This document shows positions 16,740 through 25,035 of a stretch of DNA of 64,000 nt, piece after piece; position 1 is the first letter of the stretch, and each line of letters opens with the position of its first letter. The notes beneath the pieces were generated by a model. It had not been told where the DNA came from, made no database searches, and worked only from the letters and a program-made list of their open reading frames with translations. A program made the translations under genes and the position numbers. The DNA is from an uncultured Acetatifactor sp. (GTDB lineage Bacteria > Bacillota > Clostridia > Lachnospirales > Lachnospiraceae), in contig CAKRZO010000019.1 of assembly GCA_934433135.1 (NCBI GenBank), positions 1 to 64,000 on the forward strand. The letters are read 5' to 3'.

Positions 16740-18128
16740 TTACTTACTGCTTAACTCTTTCAACAGGGTATCCAGATCAGCAATCATGCCCTCCGATGCA
16801 TCCTTGGGTGTAGATACGCCGTAAATTACTTTTTCCATATATTCCACAAAGACCGCCTTGACGGAAGCGTTCAGCTCATAAGCGCCGTTCTTTAAGGAAA
16901 TCGTATCGTTGGAAATCTTAATTCCCTGAGACATTAAAGGGCTGAGGACGTCATTCTTTTCCAATGCCTCCAAAGCGCTTGCACTTGCAGGAACTCCGCG
17001 TACGGTACCCAGAATCAGAGAAGCTTCTTCACTGTTTAAGAACCACTCCATGAACTCTGCTGCCGCTTTCTGTTTTGTCTCGTCAGAATTCTTATTGATA
17101 GCCACCATCAGAGACGGGCAACATTCCTGTCCTGAAATGGTCGCATCCGCAAACATCGGCATGCCGGCTACGCCGTAATCGTAGTCAAGACCTGCAATTT
17201 CGGTATCAATGTTAGAGAAAAACAGGAAGATGCCGCCGATTTTTCCGTTCAGCCACAGCGGGTTATTCTGCATGGAATCATACAGTACCGCTTCGTCATA
17301 GGGCTGGGAAACCTCTTCCGTAAAAATACGCAAAAAGCTTTCATATGCCTTTGTCATCTGTCCTTCATCAAATCCCAGAGTAAAATCATCCTGAATATCG
17401 ATCTTATTGGTAATCTGCTCCAGCATGGGCTTTAAGATATAACGAAGATATCCGTCGGTTACCGCAGTAGTCATATAGCATTCCGGATCCTTTGCATGCA
17501 GCTCTTTGCCAATCTGAATGAAATCGTCCCAGGATGTCATCTTCAGGTTCCCGCTCTCATCGCACCAGTCTGCCAGAAGTGTCTTATTGTACAAAAATAC
17601 GGTGCCATTGTATCCGAAAGGAAGAACCGAAACTTCGTTGTTTACAACACAGTAATCGTTCATCATGGATTCGGGAATCTGAGTCAGGTCGATGACATCT
17701 TTATATTGGGAGTAGTCTGCAAATGCATCACCCCTTGCGGACAGCTCGGCAACCCATCCCTGGTCTACCTGGAAAATGTCCGGTGCATTCTTACTTGCCA
17801 GCTGCGTTACCAGTTTCTCATAATAGCCGGAGAAGCTGGAATATTCGGGTTCAATCTTAATTCCCGGATGGGCTTCTTCGTATACTTTGATGGCTTCCAG
17901 GGTCGCTTCATGTCTCGAATCACCTCCCCACCAGGAAAAACGAAGGGTGATGTCCTGTGCATCCTGTTTCGACTCACTCTGAGAGGTCTCTTTCTGCTCA
18001 CTCTGTGCCTGTGAGGATTCTTTCGTCCGGGACTCCGTATCGGAAGGAGTGTTTCCGTTTGAACCGCACGCCATCAGGCTGCATCCCATCACCGCTGCCA
18101 GTAATACTGCCAAAATTCTTCTTTTCAT
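16740..18128 (-). CDS. Extracellular sugar-binding lipoprotein (family 1)
   Basis: A 462-residue solute-binding protein. The signal sequence ends in the lipobox LMACGS, followed by a Ser/Thr/Gln-rich linker, then the mature domain starting ITLRFSWWGGDSRHEAT, the usual family-1 opening. It delivers a sugar to the MalF/MalG pair downstream. Start ATG 18128 follows AGAAAGGAAGATAGCA. A CcpA-type cre box lies just upstream, so carbon catabolite repression is likely. It is divergent from the response-regulator/kinase pair that probably controls it. Confidence 0.92.
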   Translation of the reverse strand: MKRRILAVLLAAVMGCSLMACGSNGNTPSDTESRTKESSQAQSEQKETSQSESKQDAQDITLRFSWWGGDSRHEATLEAIKVYEEAHPGIKIEPEYSSFSGYYEKLVTQLASKNAPDIFQVDQGWVAELSARGDAFADYSQYKDVIDLTQIPESMMNDYCVVNNEVSVLPFGYNGTVFLYNKTLLADWCDESGNLKMTSWDDFIQIGKELHAKDPECYMTTAVTDGYLRYILKPMLEQITNKIDIQDDFTLGFDEGQMTKAYESFLRIFTEEVSQPYDEAVLYDSMQNNPLWLNGKIGGIFLFFSNIDTEIAGLDYDYGVAGMPMFADATISGQECCPSLMVAINKNSDETKQKAAAEFMEWFLNSEEASLILGTVRGVPASASALEALEKNDVLSPLMSQGIKISNDTISLKNGAYELNASVKAVFVEYMEKVIYGVSTPKDASEGMIADLDTLLKELSSK

Positions 18129-18146
18129 TGCTATCTTCCTTTCTTT

Positions 18147-18160
18147 TGTTTTCGTTTTCA
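18147..18160 (-). promoter_or_regulatory. Candidate cre (CcpA) site
   Basis: Minus-strand TGAAAACGAAAACA fits the catabolite-responsive consensus TGNAANCGNNNNCA. It lies between the probable promoter and the start of the binding-protein gene, a position suited to repression. Confidence 0.5.
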
Positions 18161-18185
18161 GTTACATGTGTCCGCCGGCTGAATG

Positions 18186-18201
18186 GTTATTGTACAATAA
18201 C
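18186..18201. promoter_or_regulatory. Perfect 16-bp palindrome, possible operator
   Basis: GTTATTGTACAATAAC is an exact palindrome about 60 bp upstream of the binding-protein start. It contains TACAAT, which could serve as a -10 element, although no good -35 is seen. The binding protein is unknown. Confidence 0.5.
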
Positions 18202-18263
18202 ATTAAATCACAGTCCTATTTCGAGATCGTATCGATCCGATCCCCGAACTGGTATTTCATACA

Positions 18264-18432
18264 TAACAGTTCAGACGCGCCATTCGCAAAACTTTTCGCA
18301 TGCTTCGCAGCTACTTTTGCTCATATACTTAGCGCTAAGCTCAATCATAAAATGCCCATCGGGCATTTTTAGGCAGACAGACTTTCATGCAAGCATGAAA
18401 TCTGTCCACAAGAATGATTGTCTGAACTGTTA
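18264..18432. repeat. 169-bp element with 13-bp terminal inverted repeats
   Basis: TAACAGTTCAGAC (18264-18276) and GTCTGAACTGTTA (18420-18432) are exact inverted termini. Inside lie the palindrome CTTAGCGCTAAG, a terminator-like hairpin AAAATGCCC/GGGCATTTT followed by T (18349-18370), and a 14-bp hairpin with one bulge (18376-18406). No ORF is present. Partial copies occur at 12280, 39445, 40205, 48690, 50183, 52132, 53143 and 54377. This is the most complete copy and looks like a MITE or composite REP element. Confidence 0.85.
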
Positions 18433-18473
18433 CCAGTATATCACGCCGGCTTTGATTAATACAGTTATCCGGG

Positions 18474-18503
18474 TTGACAAAAGGGTTCATTGCGTGATAA
18501 CAT
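18474..18503 (+). promoter_or_regulatory. Promoter of the response-regulator/kinase pair
   Basis: TTGACA (18474-18479) and TAACAT (18498-18503) are separated by 18 bp, about 55 bp before the start at 18559. Confidence 0.6.
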
Positions 18504-18558
18504 TTGAAAGAAGGTATCATTATATGTGATTTCGTTTCTTCAGGAGGTTTTTTCCAAA

Positions 18559-19314
18559 ATGTATTCCTTGATTATTGCAGAAGATGATGATAACATACGA
18601 AGCGGGCTGGTTCATTTGTTTCCCTGGGAGGATGCCGGCTTTACGGTGACGGGCGATTTTTCCAACGGCTTAAGCGCCTGGAATTATATCAAAGAGCATC
18701 CGGACACCTGTGCGGTTTTAACCGATATCCGGATGCCGGTTATGGACGGCCTGGAACTGACGCAGTTGGTTTATGAAAATTTCCCGGATATCGGTGTCTT
18801 TCTGATTTCCGGTTTTCAGGATTTTGCCTACGCCCAGACGGCATTGCGTTATCATGTAAGAGACTTTCTGGTAAAACCGATCCGTCATCAGACTCTGATG
18901 CTGGCCTTTTTAAAGCTGAAAGAGGAGCTGGATAAGGCAGGAGGGCAGTCGGATGCAGAATCCGAGCATGCCAATCAATATTACGAACAGATTATCCGCA
19001 GCGTAAAATCCTATGTGATGGATCATCTGCGCACAGCCACTCTGGAAGAAGCCGCCGCCCTTGCCCATTTAAGCAGCAGCTACCTATCCCGGCTTTTTAA
19101 GAATCAAACCGGTCTTTCTTTTTCCGAATATCTTCTGCAGAGAAGAATGGATCGTTCCCTGATTCTTTTAAATGATTCCAGGAATAAAATCTATGAAATT
19201 TCGGATGCGATCGGTTATGACAACCCGAAAAACTTTTCCAGAGCGTTTCGCGGTTATTACCAAATGTCCCCGAAAGAGTATCGGGAGAAAGGACTTTTCC
19301 ATGAAAAAGCATAG
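18559..19314 (+). CDS. AraC-type response regulator (YesN-like)
   Basis: About 251 residues from ATG 18559, with AGGAGG 11 bp upstream. The N-terminal receiver (1-120) has the acidic pair EDDD, phospho-acceptor Asp56 in LTDIRMPVMDG and the lysine in DFLVKPI. The C-terminal AraC DNA-binding domain (about 150-245) shows HLSSSYLSRLFKNQTG and DAIGYDNPKNFSRAFR. This is shorter than most YesN proteins because the middle region is missing. It overlaps the kinase gene by 14 bp. It probably activates the divergent transport operon when phosphorylated. Confidence 0.93.
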   Translation: MYSLIIAEDDDNIRSGLVHLFPWEDAGFTVTGDFSNGLSAWNYIKEHPDTCAVLTDIRMPVMDGLELTQLVYENFPDIGVFLISGFQDFAYAQTALRYHVRDFLVKPIRHQTLMLAFLKLKEELDKAGGQSDAESEHANQYYEQIIRSVKSYVMDHLRTATLEEAAALAHLSSSYLSRLFKNQTGLSFSEYLLQRRMDRSLILLNDSRNKIYEISDAIGYDNPKNFSRAFRGYYQMSPKEYREKGLFHEKA

Positions 19315-21106
19315 CCGCATGCGGCAACGCTATTTTTTAAGACAGCTCATTCACCATTTAATTATTATCACCCTGCCGATTCTGTTTCTGGGAATTCTTT
19401 TAACCGGATTTGCCAGAAAAAATCTGCAGGATGAGCTGACCGTTTATGCTGAGCGTTCCAAAAATGTGCTTTTAAATCAGATTACAGATGAGCTGAATAC
19501 CTTTTCGGAAGAAACAGCTCTTTTTTCCACCACGCCTACCATGGCTCTGTCTATTTCCCGCCTGTTAAACGAACAATCTCTGGATTATAAAAACAATGTT
19601 TACAAATCCATCATTCCCACCATCATCGGCACTACCGCCAATATGAGCAAAACCGTAGATTCGGTTTATATCTATTATGACAATCCTTACGGAAATTATT
19701 TCAGCAGTACAACCGGTTATACCAATATAAAAGCCCCCAGCTCCACGGACGGTGCCTGGCTTTCCCTTTATGAGGATTCCGAGCCTGCCGTTTCCAAATG
19801 GGTGGAACTGCGGAAGATGAAGCACTATTCCTTTGAAGAAGAAAAGGAAGTTCTGTCGGTCTTCCGTCGGTTTGATTATTTGAAAGGCGTTATGGTGCTG
19901 AATCTGGATGTCAGACAACTGGAAGCGATCTTAGACGCGAATCAGATCTACCGGGACTCTCTGGTAATGGTGGCTGACCGGGATGCCAATATCCTCTTCG
20001 GCAGCACTGCAAACCTGATCGGCGCTAAAATTCCGGATAGTCTGCTGCACCGTGAAATTCGGTCTTCCAGAACCTACGATACCATCCAGCTTGACGGCAC
20101 CGGTTATATTTATTATTCCTCTTCCATTCCGGATTATGATCTTTCCATGATCTGCCTGCTGCCGGTGAATGCAGTTTTCCAGGCCGTCAATAATATGGTC
20201 TTTGCTTTCTTCATCCTGATTCTTTTCAGTATTCTCTTAAGTATTATGTTGAGTCTGAGCGGAACCCTGGATAATTTCCGCCAGCTGCAAAGACTTCTGG
20301 AATTATTTTCTACTGCAGAATCCGGCGGGGAACTGCCTGCTGTTTTTTCCGGTGATACACGAAATGAATATGACCTTATCTTTAATAATATCGTCTCTAC
20401 CTTCATTTCCAATAACCGTCTGCAGCTGAATCTTGCCCAGTCCAAAGTCATTCAGAAGGACGCCCAGCTTGCAGCCCTGCAACTGCAGCTGAACCCGCAT
20501 TTTATTTTTAATACCTTACAGACTCTGGACATGGAGATCCTAAGGTCCGTGCCGGACAGCACATCCTCCAGCCTGCTGATTCACAATTTATCTGATATTT
20601 TAAAATATTCCCTGGAGAACACTTCCCGTTATGTCAGGATTTCAGACGAAATCGCTGTCTGCAAATCCTATGCGGAAATCCAGAAATTCCGGTACTCCAA
20701 TCCTTTTATTCTCTACTGGGAGTACACAGAAGATATCCTTTGTCTGCCGGTGATTCATCTGATTCTCCAGCCGATTCTGGAAAACAGCCTTCATCACGGC
20801 ATAAAAGAGCTGTCCCGTAACGGCCTGATCAAAATCAAGATCTTTCTACGGGACAGCCGGATTCATTTTTATGTCATTGATAATGGCCTGGGAATTTCCC
20901 GGGCAAAGCTTGCGCAGCTTAAGGACAGCTTAAAGAAATGTGAACTGACACCAGCTTCGCATATCGGTCTGAACAATACCAATATGCGTCTGATTCTTAC
21001 TTACGGTCCGGATGCCTGTCTGCATATCCAAAGCAAGGAAGGCTGCGGAACAAGCGTATACTTTTCCGTACCGGTGGAAAGTCCGAACGCAAATCCTATG
21101 CCATGA
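19301..21106 (+). CDS. Sensor histidine kinase (YesM-like)
   Basis: About 601 residues from ATG 19301, with GAGAAAGGA in front inside the preceding gene. A membrane helix near 18-40 and another near 295-320 bracket an extracellular cache-like sensor. The cytoplasmic part has the His_kinase motif QLNPHFIFNTLQTLD with His400, the N box QPILENSLHHGI, and the G box VIDNGLGISRAKL plus GLNNTNMRLI. It phosphorylates the upstream regulator. No extracytoplasmic partner gene is nearby other than the divergent binding protein. Confidence 0.93.
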   Translation: MKKHSRMRQRYFLRQLIHHLIIITLPILFLGILLTGFARKNLQDELTVYAERSKNVLLNQITDELNTFSEETALFSTTPTMALSISRLLNEQSLDYKNNVYKSIIPTIIGTTANMSKTVDSVYIYYDNPYGNYFSSTTGYTNIKAPSSTDGAWLSLYEDSEPAVSKWVELRKMKHYSFEEEKEVLSVFRRFDYLKGVMVLNLDVRQLEAILDANQIYRDSLVMVADRDANILFGSTANLIGAKIPDSLLHREIRSSRTYDTIQLDGTGYIYYSSSIPDYDLSMICLLPVNAVFQAVNNMVFAFFILILFSILLSIMLSLSGTLDNFRQLQRLLELFSTAESGGELPAVFSGDTRNEYDLIFNNIVSTFISNNRLQLNLAQSKVIQKDAQLAALQLQLNPHFIFNTLQTLDMEILRSVPDSTSSSLLIHNLSDILKYSLENTSRYVRISDEIAVCKSYAEIQKFRYSNPFILYWEYTEDILCLPVIHLILQPILENSLHHGIKELSRNGLIKIKIFLRDSRIHFYVIDNGLGISRAKLAQLKDSLKKCELTPASHIGLNNTNMRLILTYGPDACLHIQSKEGCGTSVYFSVPVESPNANPMP

Positions 21107-21162
21107 CAGCAAGGAAATCTTACGTAATAAACTTCCCGGTTCCTGCATTTTAACGGATAACC

Positions 21163-22668
21163 TTAACCGATCACGGCAAGGAAACGTTCAAAGGCTTTTC
21201 TTCCTTCCGGCGTTCTCTTATAGACGCCGGCATCTTCCAGAACCTGCTCAAAGACCAGACCGATTTCCCGATGAAGGATTTCATCAATGTTGGAGGCATC
21301 CACTTTTTCATAACGAGCCAGGAATTCTTCCGCCCAGTCTGCATGCTTCTCCAAAACATCATCCCCCCGCAGATCTCTTCCGGTCAGAATTGCTTCCCGA
21401 AGCCGGGCCATTTCCTCTTTTAATCTGGCAGGCAGCACTGCAAGCCCCATCACTTCAATCAGGCCGATATTCTCCTTTTTAATATGATGCAGGTTTGCAT
21501 GAGGATGATATACTCCAAAAGGATGCTCCTTCGTGGTAATGTTATTGCGCAGCACCAGATCCAGTTCGTAACGGTCGTCCCTTTTTCTGGCAATGGGCGT
21601 AATGGTATTATGAGGCTCTCCGTCTGTCTCGGCATAGATAAAAGCTTCTTCGTCCGTATAGCCTCTCCATTTCTGCAAAATCCGATCCGCCAGTTCTATG
21701 ATCCGCTGTATATTTTCACTGCTCAGACGGATAACGGACATAGGCCACTTCACAATGCCGGCTTCCACATCTTCAAATCCTTTTACCGAAAACGCCTCTT
21801 CCACAGGCGCTTTTGCCATGGCAAATTCATAGCAGCCTCCCTGGAAATGATCATGACTTAAAATGGAACCTCCCACAATAGGAAGATCCGCATTGGATCC
21901 TACAAAATAGTGAGGGAACTGCTTCACAAAATCGAACAGCTTGCAGAAGGTATTCCGGTCAATTTTCATGGGTACATGCTTTCCGTTAAATACAATACAG
22001 TGCTCATTATAGTAAACATAAGGAGAATACTGAAATCCCCAGGTGCTTCCCTGAATCTCTACCGGGATAATACGGTGATTCTGCCTTGCCGGATGATTGA
22101 CTCTGCCTGCATATCCCTCATTCTCCCGGCATAACAGGCACTTGGGATATCCTGCCTGAGGAGCCTTTCTTGCCGCTGCTATGGCTTTGGGATCCTTCTC
22201 CGGTTTGGACAGATTGATGGTGATATCCAGATCTCCGTATTTCGTCTGCGTTACCCATTTCTGATCCCTGCAGATCCGGTATCTGCGGATATAATCACTG
22301 TCTTGACTGAGTTTATAATAGTAATCCGTTGCCGCCTTCGGAGACACCTGCTCATACAGCTGCCGGAAGCGTGCAATCACTTCGCTGGGTCTTGGCATGA
22401 GCATTCCCATAATCTTCGTATCGAACAGATCTCTGTAAACAACGCTGTTTCCTTCCAACAATCCATGCTCCGCCGCATAGTCCAGCATGTCCTTTAATAC
22501 TTCTTCCAGTTCATCCTCCCGCATGGAAACTTCTTCGTCGCTCTCTTCCAAAGCATCCAGTCCGAAAAGCTCCAACAGACGGTTCTGTGTATAAATAACA
22601 TCTTCCCTGGGTACCAGACCGGTTCTTAATCCGTAAATCACCAGTTTCTTTATATCTGTCTGAATCAA
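21163..22668 (-). CDS. galT: Galactose-1-phosphate uridylyltransferase, class II
   Basis: This Leloir-pathway enzyme exchanges UDP-glucose and galactose-1-phosphate. About 501 residues from TTG 22668 (annotated Met), chosen because TAGGAGGGATAGCC lies in front; the in-frame ATG 22695 has no such site. Motifs of the Firmicutes class are visible: YPKCLLCRENEGYAGR (cysteines), GSILSHDHFQGG and FGVYHPHANLHHIKKENI. It lies 88 bp after galK, in the same orientation, so the two form an operon. It converges with the kinase gene on the left, with no clear terminator between. Confidence 0.95.
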   Translation of the reverse strand: MIQTDIKKLVIYGLRTGLVPREDVIYTQNRLLELFGLDALEESDEEVSMREDELEEVLKDMLDYAAEHGLLEGNSVVYRDLFDTKIMGMLMPRPSEVIARFRQLYEQVSPKAATDYYYKLSQDSDYIRRYRICRDQKWVTQTKYGDLDITINLSKPEKDPKAIAAARKAPQAGYPKCLLCRENEGYAGRVNHPARQNHRIIPVEIQGSTWGFQYSPYVYYNEHCIVFNGKHVPMKIDRNTFCKLFDFVKQFPHYFVGSNADLPIVGGSILSHDHFQGGCYEFAMAKAPVEEAFSVKGFEDVEAGIVKWPMSVIRLSSENIQRIIELADRILQKWRGYTDEEAFIYAETDGEPHNTITPIARKRDDRYELDLVLRNNITTKEHPFGVYHPHANLHHIKKENIGLIEVMGLAVLPARLKEEMARLREAILTGRDLRGDDVLEKHADWAEEFLARYEKVDASNIDEILHREIGLVFEQVLEDAGVYKRTPEGRKAFERFLAVIG

Positions 22669-22756
22669 GGCTATCCCTCCTACCTGTTTGTGCATGATTG
22701 AACAAACGCCTGCATACCTTCCTTGTACGCCGCAGTGCGCATCCCCGCGGAGCGTT

Positions 22757-23926
22757 TTACAATACCACCGGGCCGCCGCCGATAGATACTACATAGAAAT
22801 CCGCCGCATATCCGATTTTCGCTTTATAAGCATCGCCTACCTTCTGAATAAACGTATCAATGGCATCGTCTCTTACAATGCTTACGGTACAGCCGCCGAA
22901 ACCGGCGCCGGTCATACGGGATCCGATGACACCGTCCACCTTCCAGGCTTCCTCTACCAGGGTATCCAGTTCGATGCCGGTTACTTCATAGTCATCCCGC
23001 AGCGAAATGTGGGATTCATTCATCAGTTTTCCGAACAGCGCAATGTCGTTTTTCTTAAGGGCGTCCACTGCCTGAATGGTTCTCTGGTTCTCATAAACCG
23101 CATGTTTTGCACGCTTGCGGCGGGTATCGCTCTTGATAATCGCCTTGAACTTTTCGAATTCTTTTTCGGTCAGATCGCCCAGGGTCTTAATCCGGACTAC
23201 CTGCTGCAATTCTGCAAGCGCAGTCTCGCACTCACTGCGGCGCTCATTGTACTTGGAATCGCCAAGTCCTCTTTTCTTGTTGCTGCAGGCAATTACGATC
23301 TTTGCATTGTCAAGCCGAACCGGTGCATATTCATAAGACAGATCCGCCGTATCCAGGAAAATGGCATGATCCTTTTTACCCATGGCAATGGCAAACTGAT
23401 CCATAATTCCGCAGTTTACATGGTTGAATTTATTCTCGGAAAACTGACCGATCAATGCAAGATCCTGATTCGTCACGTTAAAGCCGAAGAAATCTCTTAA
23501 AATAAAGCCGGTAAGAACCTCTACCGATGCAGAAGAAGACAATCCGGAACCGTTGGGAATGTTGCCGTTTAACAAAAGATCCATTCCCTGGGGGATCTCC
23601 ATTCCTTTCTGCCCGAATGCCCACATCACTCCCTTGGGATAGTTCGTCCAATCAGCCTCTTTATAGGGTTTTAAGTCATCCAGGGACGATTCTATTACTC
23701 CCAGATGCTCAAAATTCATAGAATAAAATCTTAACTTTTTGTCTTCTCTTTTCCGTGCCACACCATAAGTGCCTATGGTCAGTGCGCAGGGAAATACGTG
23801 TCCTCCGTTATAGTCGGTATGTTCCCCGATCAGATTCACACGTCCCGGTGCGAAAAATACTTTTGCATCCTGCGCGGAACCGAAAACCTCTTCAAATTTC
23901 GCCAATACCAAGTCCTTCATTTCCAT
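22757..23926 (-). CDS. galK: Galactokinase
   Basis: About 389 residues from ATG 23926 (AAAGGTTTGACA in front). The enzyme makes galactose-1-phosphate for GalT. The substrate signature GRVNLIGEHTDYNGGHVFPCAL, whose first part is GRVNLIGEHTDY, lies at about residues 28-49. The GHMP motif is IPNGSGLSSSASVEV and motif 3 is SRMTGAGFGGCTVS near residue 345. The length is normal. It should process galactose freed by the GH42 enzyme encoded about 11 kb away, so the two loci are metabolically linked. Confidence 0.96.
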   Translation of the reverse strand: MEMKDLVLAKFEEVFGSAQDAKVFFAPGRVNLIGEHTDYNGGHVFPCALTIGTYGVARKREDKKLRFYSMNFEHLGVIESSLDDLKPYKEADWTNYPKGVMWAFGQKGMEIPQGMDLLLNGNIPNGSGLSSSASVEVLTGFILRDFFGFNVTNQDLALIGQFSENKFNHVNCGIMDQFAIAMGKKDHAIFLDTADLSYEYAPVRLDNAKIVIACSNKKRGLGDSKYNERRSECETALAELQQVVRIKTLGDLTEKEFEKFKAIIKSDTRRKRAKHAVYENQRTIQAVDALKKNDIALFGKLMNESHISLRDDYEVTGIELDTLVEEAWKVDGVIGSRMTGAGFGGCTVSIVRDDAIDTFIQKVGDAYKAKIGYAADFYVVSIGGGPVVL

Positions 23927-23973
23927 TGTCAAACCTTTCCCTTCTCTGTAAGTAACCAATTTTGATATCACCA

Positions 23974-24049
23974 CCGGCAGCCCACGTCCCGCTGCCGGAA
24001 AGTTCTTCGTATTCTATTTTATTATACCGAAAAAAGGATGGAATTCCAC
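23974..24049 (-). promoter_or_regulatory. galK promoter -10 and leader hairpin
   Basis: On the minus strand TATAAT (24021-24026) is a good -10, but the -35 (about 24044-24049, GTGGAA) is poor, which suggests an activator. Downstream, CCGGCAGC and GCTGCCGG (23974-23981 and 23991-23998) form a perfect 8-bp stem with a 9-base loop in the leader. No T-run follows, so it is not a simple terminator. Confidence 0.55.
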
Positions 24050-24079
24050 AGACATTTGTTCTCTGTAACAGTCAAAATG

Positions 24080-24970
24080 TTAGTTACATTTGCCTTTTCT
24101 GCATGAAACCACAGGCAGATTTTGAAGCAGGTTTCCTCCGATGATAAGAAGCAATGCCAGAAATGACTGTATACGTATTTGTTCTTTTAAAAGAATATGA
24201 GAAACAACCAGAGATAAAAAAGGAGTAAAATAAGCAATATTTGCAATTACAGCAGTATTTTCTGTTTTCTGTAATGCAATTGCCCAAAAAAGATAAGCAA
24301 TGGCATCCACAGCAAAGCCTGTCCATAATATTCCAAGCCATTGAGCTTTGCTGACAGGAACCCAGGTTTCCGTCAGCAGCCCTGCTAATGTAGAAGATAT
24401 TGCAACTGTCAGCCACATAATCATCATGGAGATATGAATGTCGTATTTTACTTTTTTATTGATTGCAGAAAAGAATCCATAGCATGTTGCGGCGGCTATA
24501 CAACTGATTATTCCGAGTCCTTCCGCTCCTCTACCTGCTGATTTTTCTCCCATTGAGAGAATTACTACACCCACAAATGAGCAGATTATTGCAATTACCT
24601 TAAGCAAAGTTATTTTTTCTTTTAATATAATACAGGAAAACACAACCAACATGGCAGGCCAAAGATAATTCAAAATACATGCCTTTTGTGCACTCAATTG
24701 CGATAATCCGTAGTAGTAAAAGACAGAATACAGGAACAGACCGACAAATCCCAGCCCAACCATAATACCATAATCCTTCCGTGTCAAACCGTGCATTTTT
24801 TTACAGATTCCACTCCTTAAATTCCAGATGAACAGAAAAATAAATGCCGAAAAGCCACTGACAGCAAGCGCTTCCAGATTAGGGATAACCGATAATGTCA
24901 TCTTAACTACGGGAGCCAATGTTGACCAGATCATTACTGCTGTTAATGCATAAAAAAAACTTTTTTTCAT
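24080..24970 (-). CDS. EamA/DMT-family transporter
   Basis: About 296 residues from ATG 24970; the longer frame to 25126 overlaps the upstream gene. The protein is almost wholly hydrophobic, with about ten membrane helices in two EamA repeats, the first starting FFYALTAVMIWSTLAPVVK and the second around GIISCIAAATCYGFFSA. Such proteins export amino acids, nucleotides or other metabolites; the substrate is not predictable. It is 65 bp after the large glycosidase gene and is probably the last gene of that operon. Confidence 0.88.
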   Translation of the reverse strand: MKKSFFYALTAVMIWSTLAPVVKMTLSVIPNLEALAVSGFSAFIFLFIWNLRSGICKKMHGLTRKDYGIMVGLGFVGLFLYSVFYYYGLSQLSAQKACILNYLWPAMLVVFSCIILKEKITLLKVIAIICSFVGVVILSMGEKSAGRGAEGLGIISCIAAATCYGFFSAINKKVKYDIHISMMIMWLTVAISSTLAGLLTETWVPVSKAQWLGILWTGFAVDAIAYLFWAIALQKTENTAVIANIAYFTPFLSLVVSHILLKEQIRIQSFLALLLIIGGNLLQNLPVVSCRKGKCN

Positions 24971-25035
24971 GTTTGTTGTTTCACTTTCCGATACAATTAC
25001 ATAGTTTTCCGGAAATTCTGCAATTTCCGGGATAT

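Larger units (their letters stand above)
18129..18558. other. 430-bp divergent control region
   Basis: No gene is seen here. From left to right it holds a cre-like box, a 16-bp palindrome, the terminal-inverted-repeat element at 18264-18432, and the promoter and ribosome site of the response-regulator gene. Confidence 0.8.
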
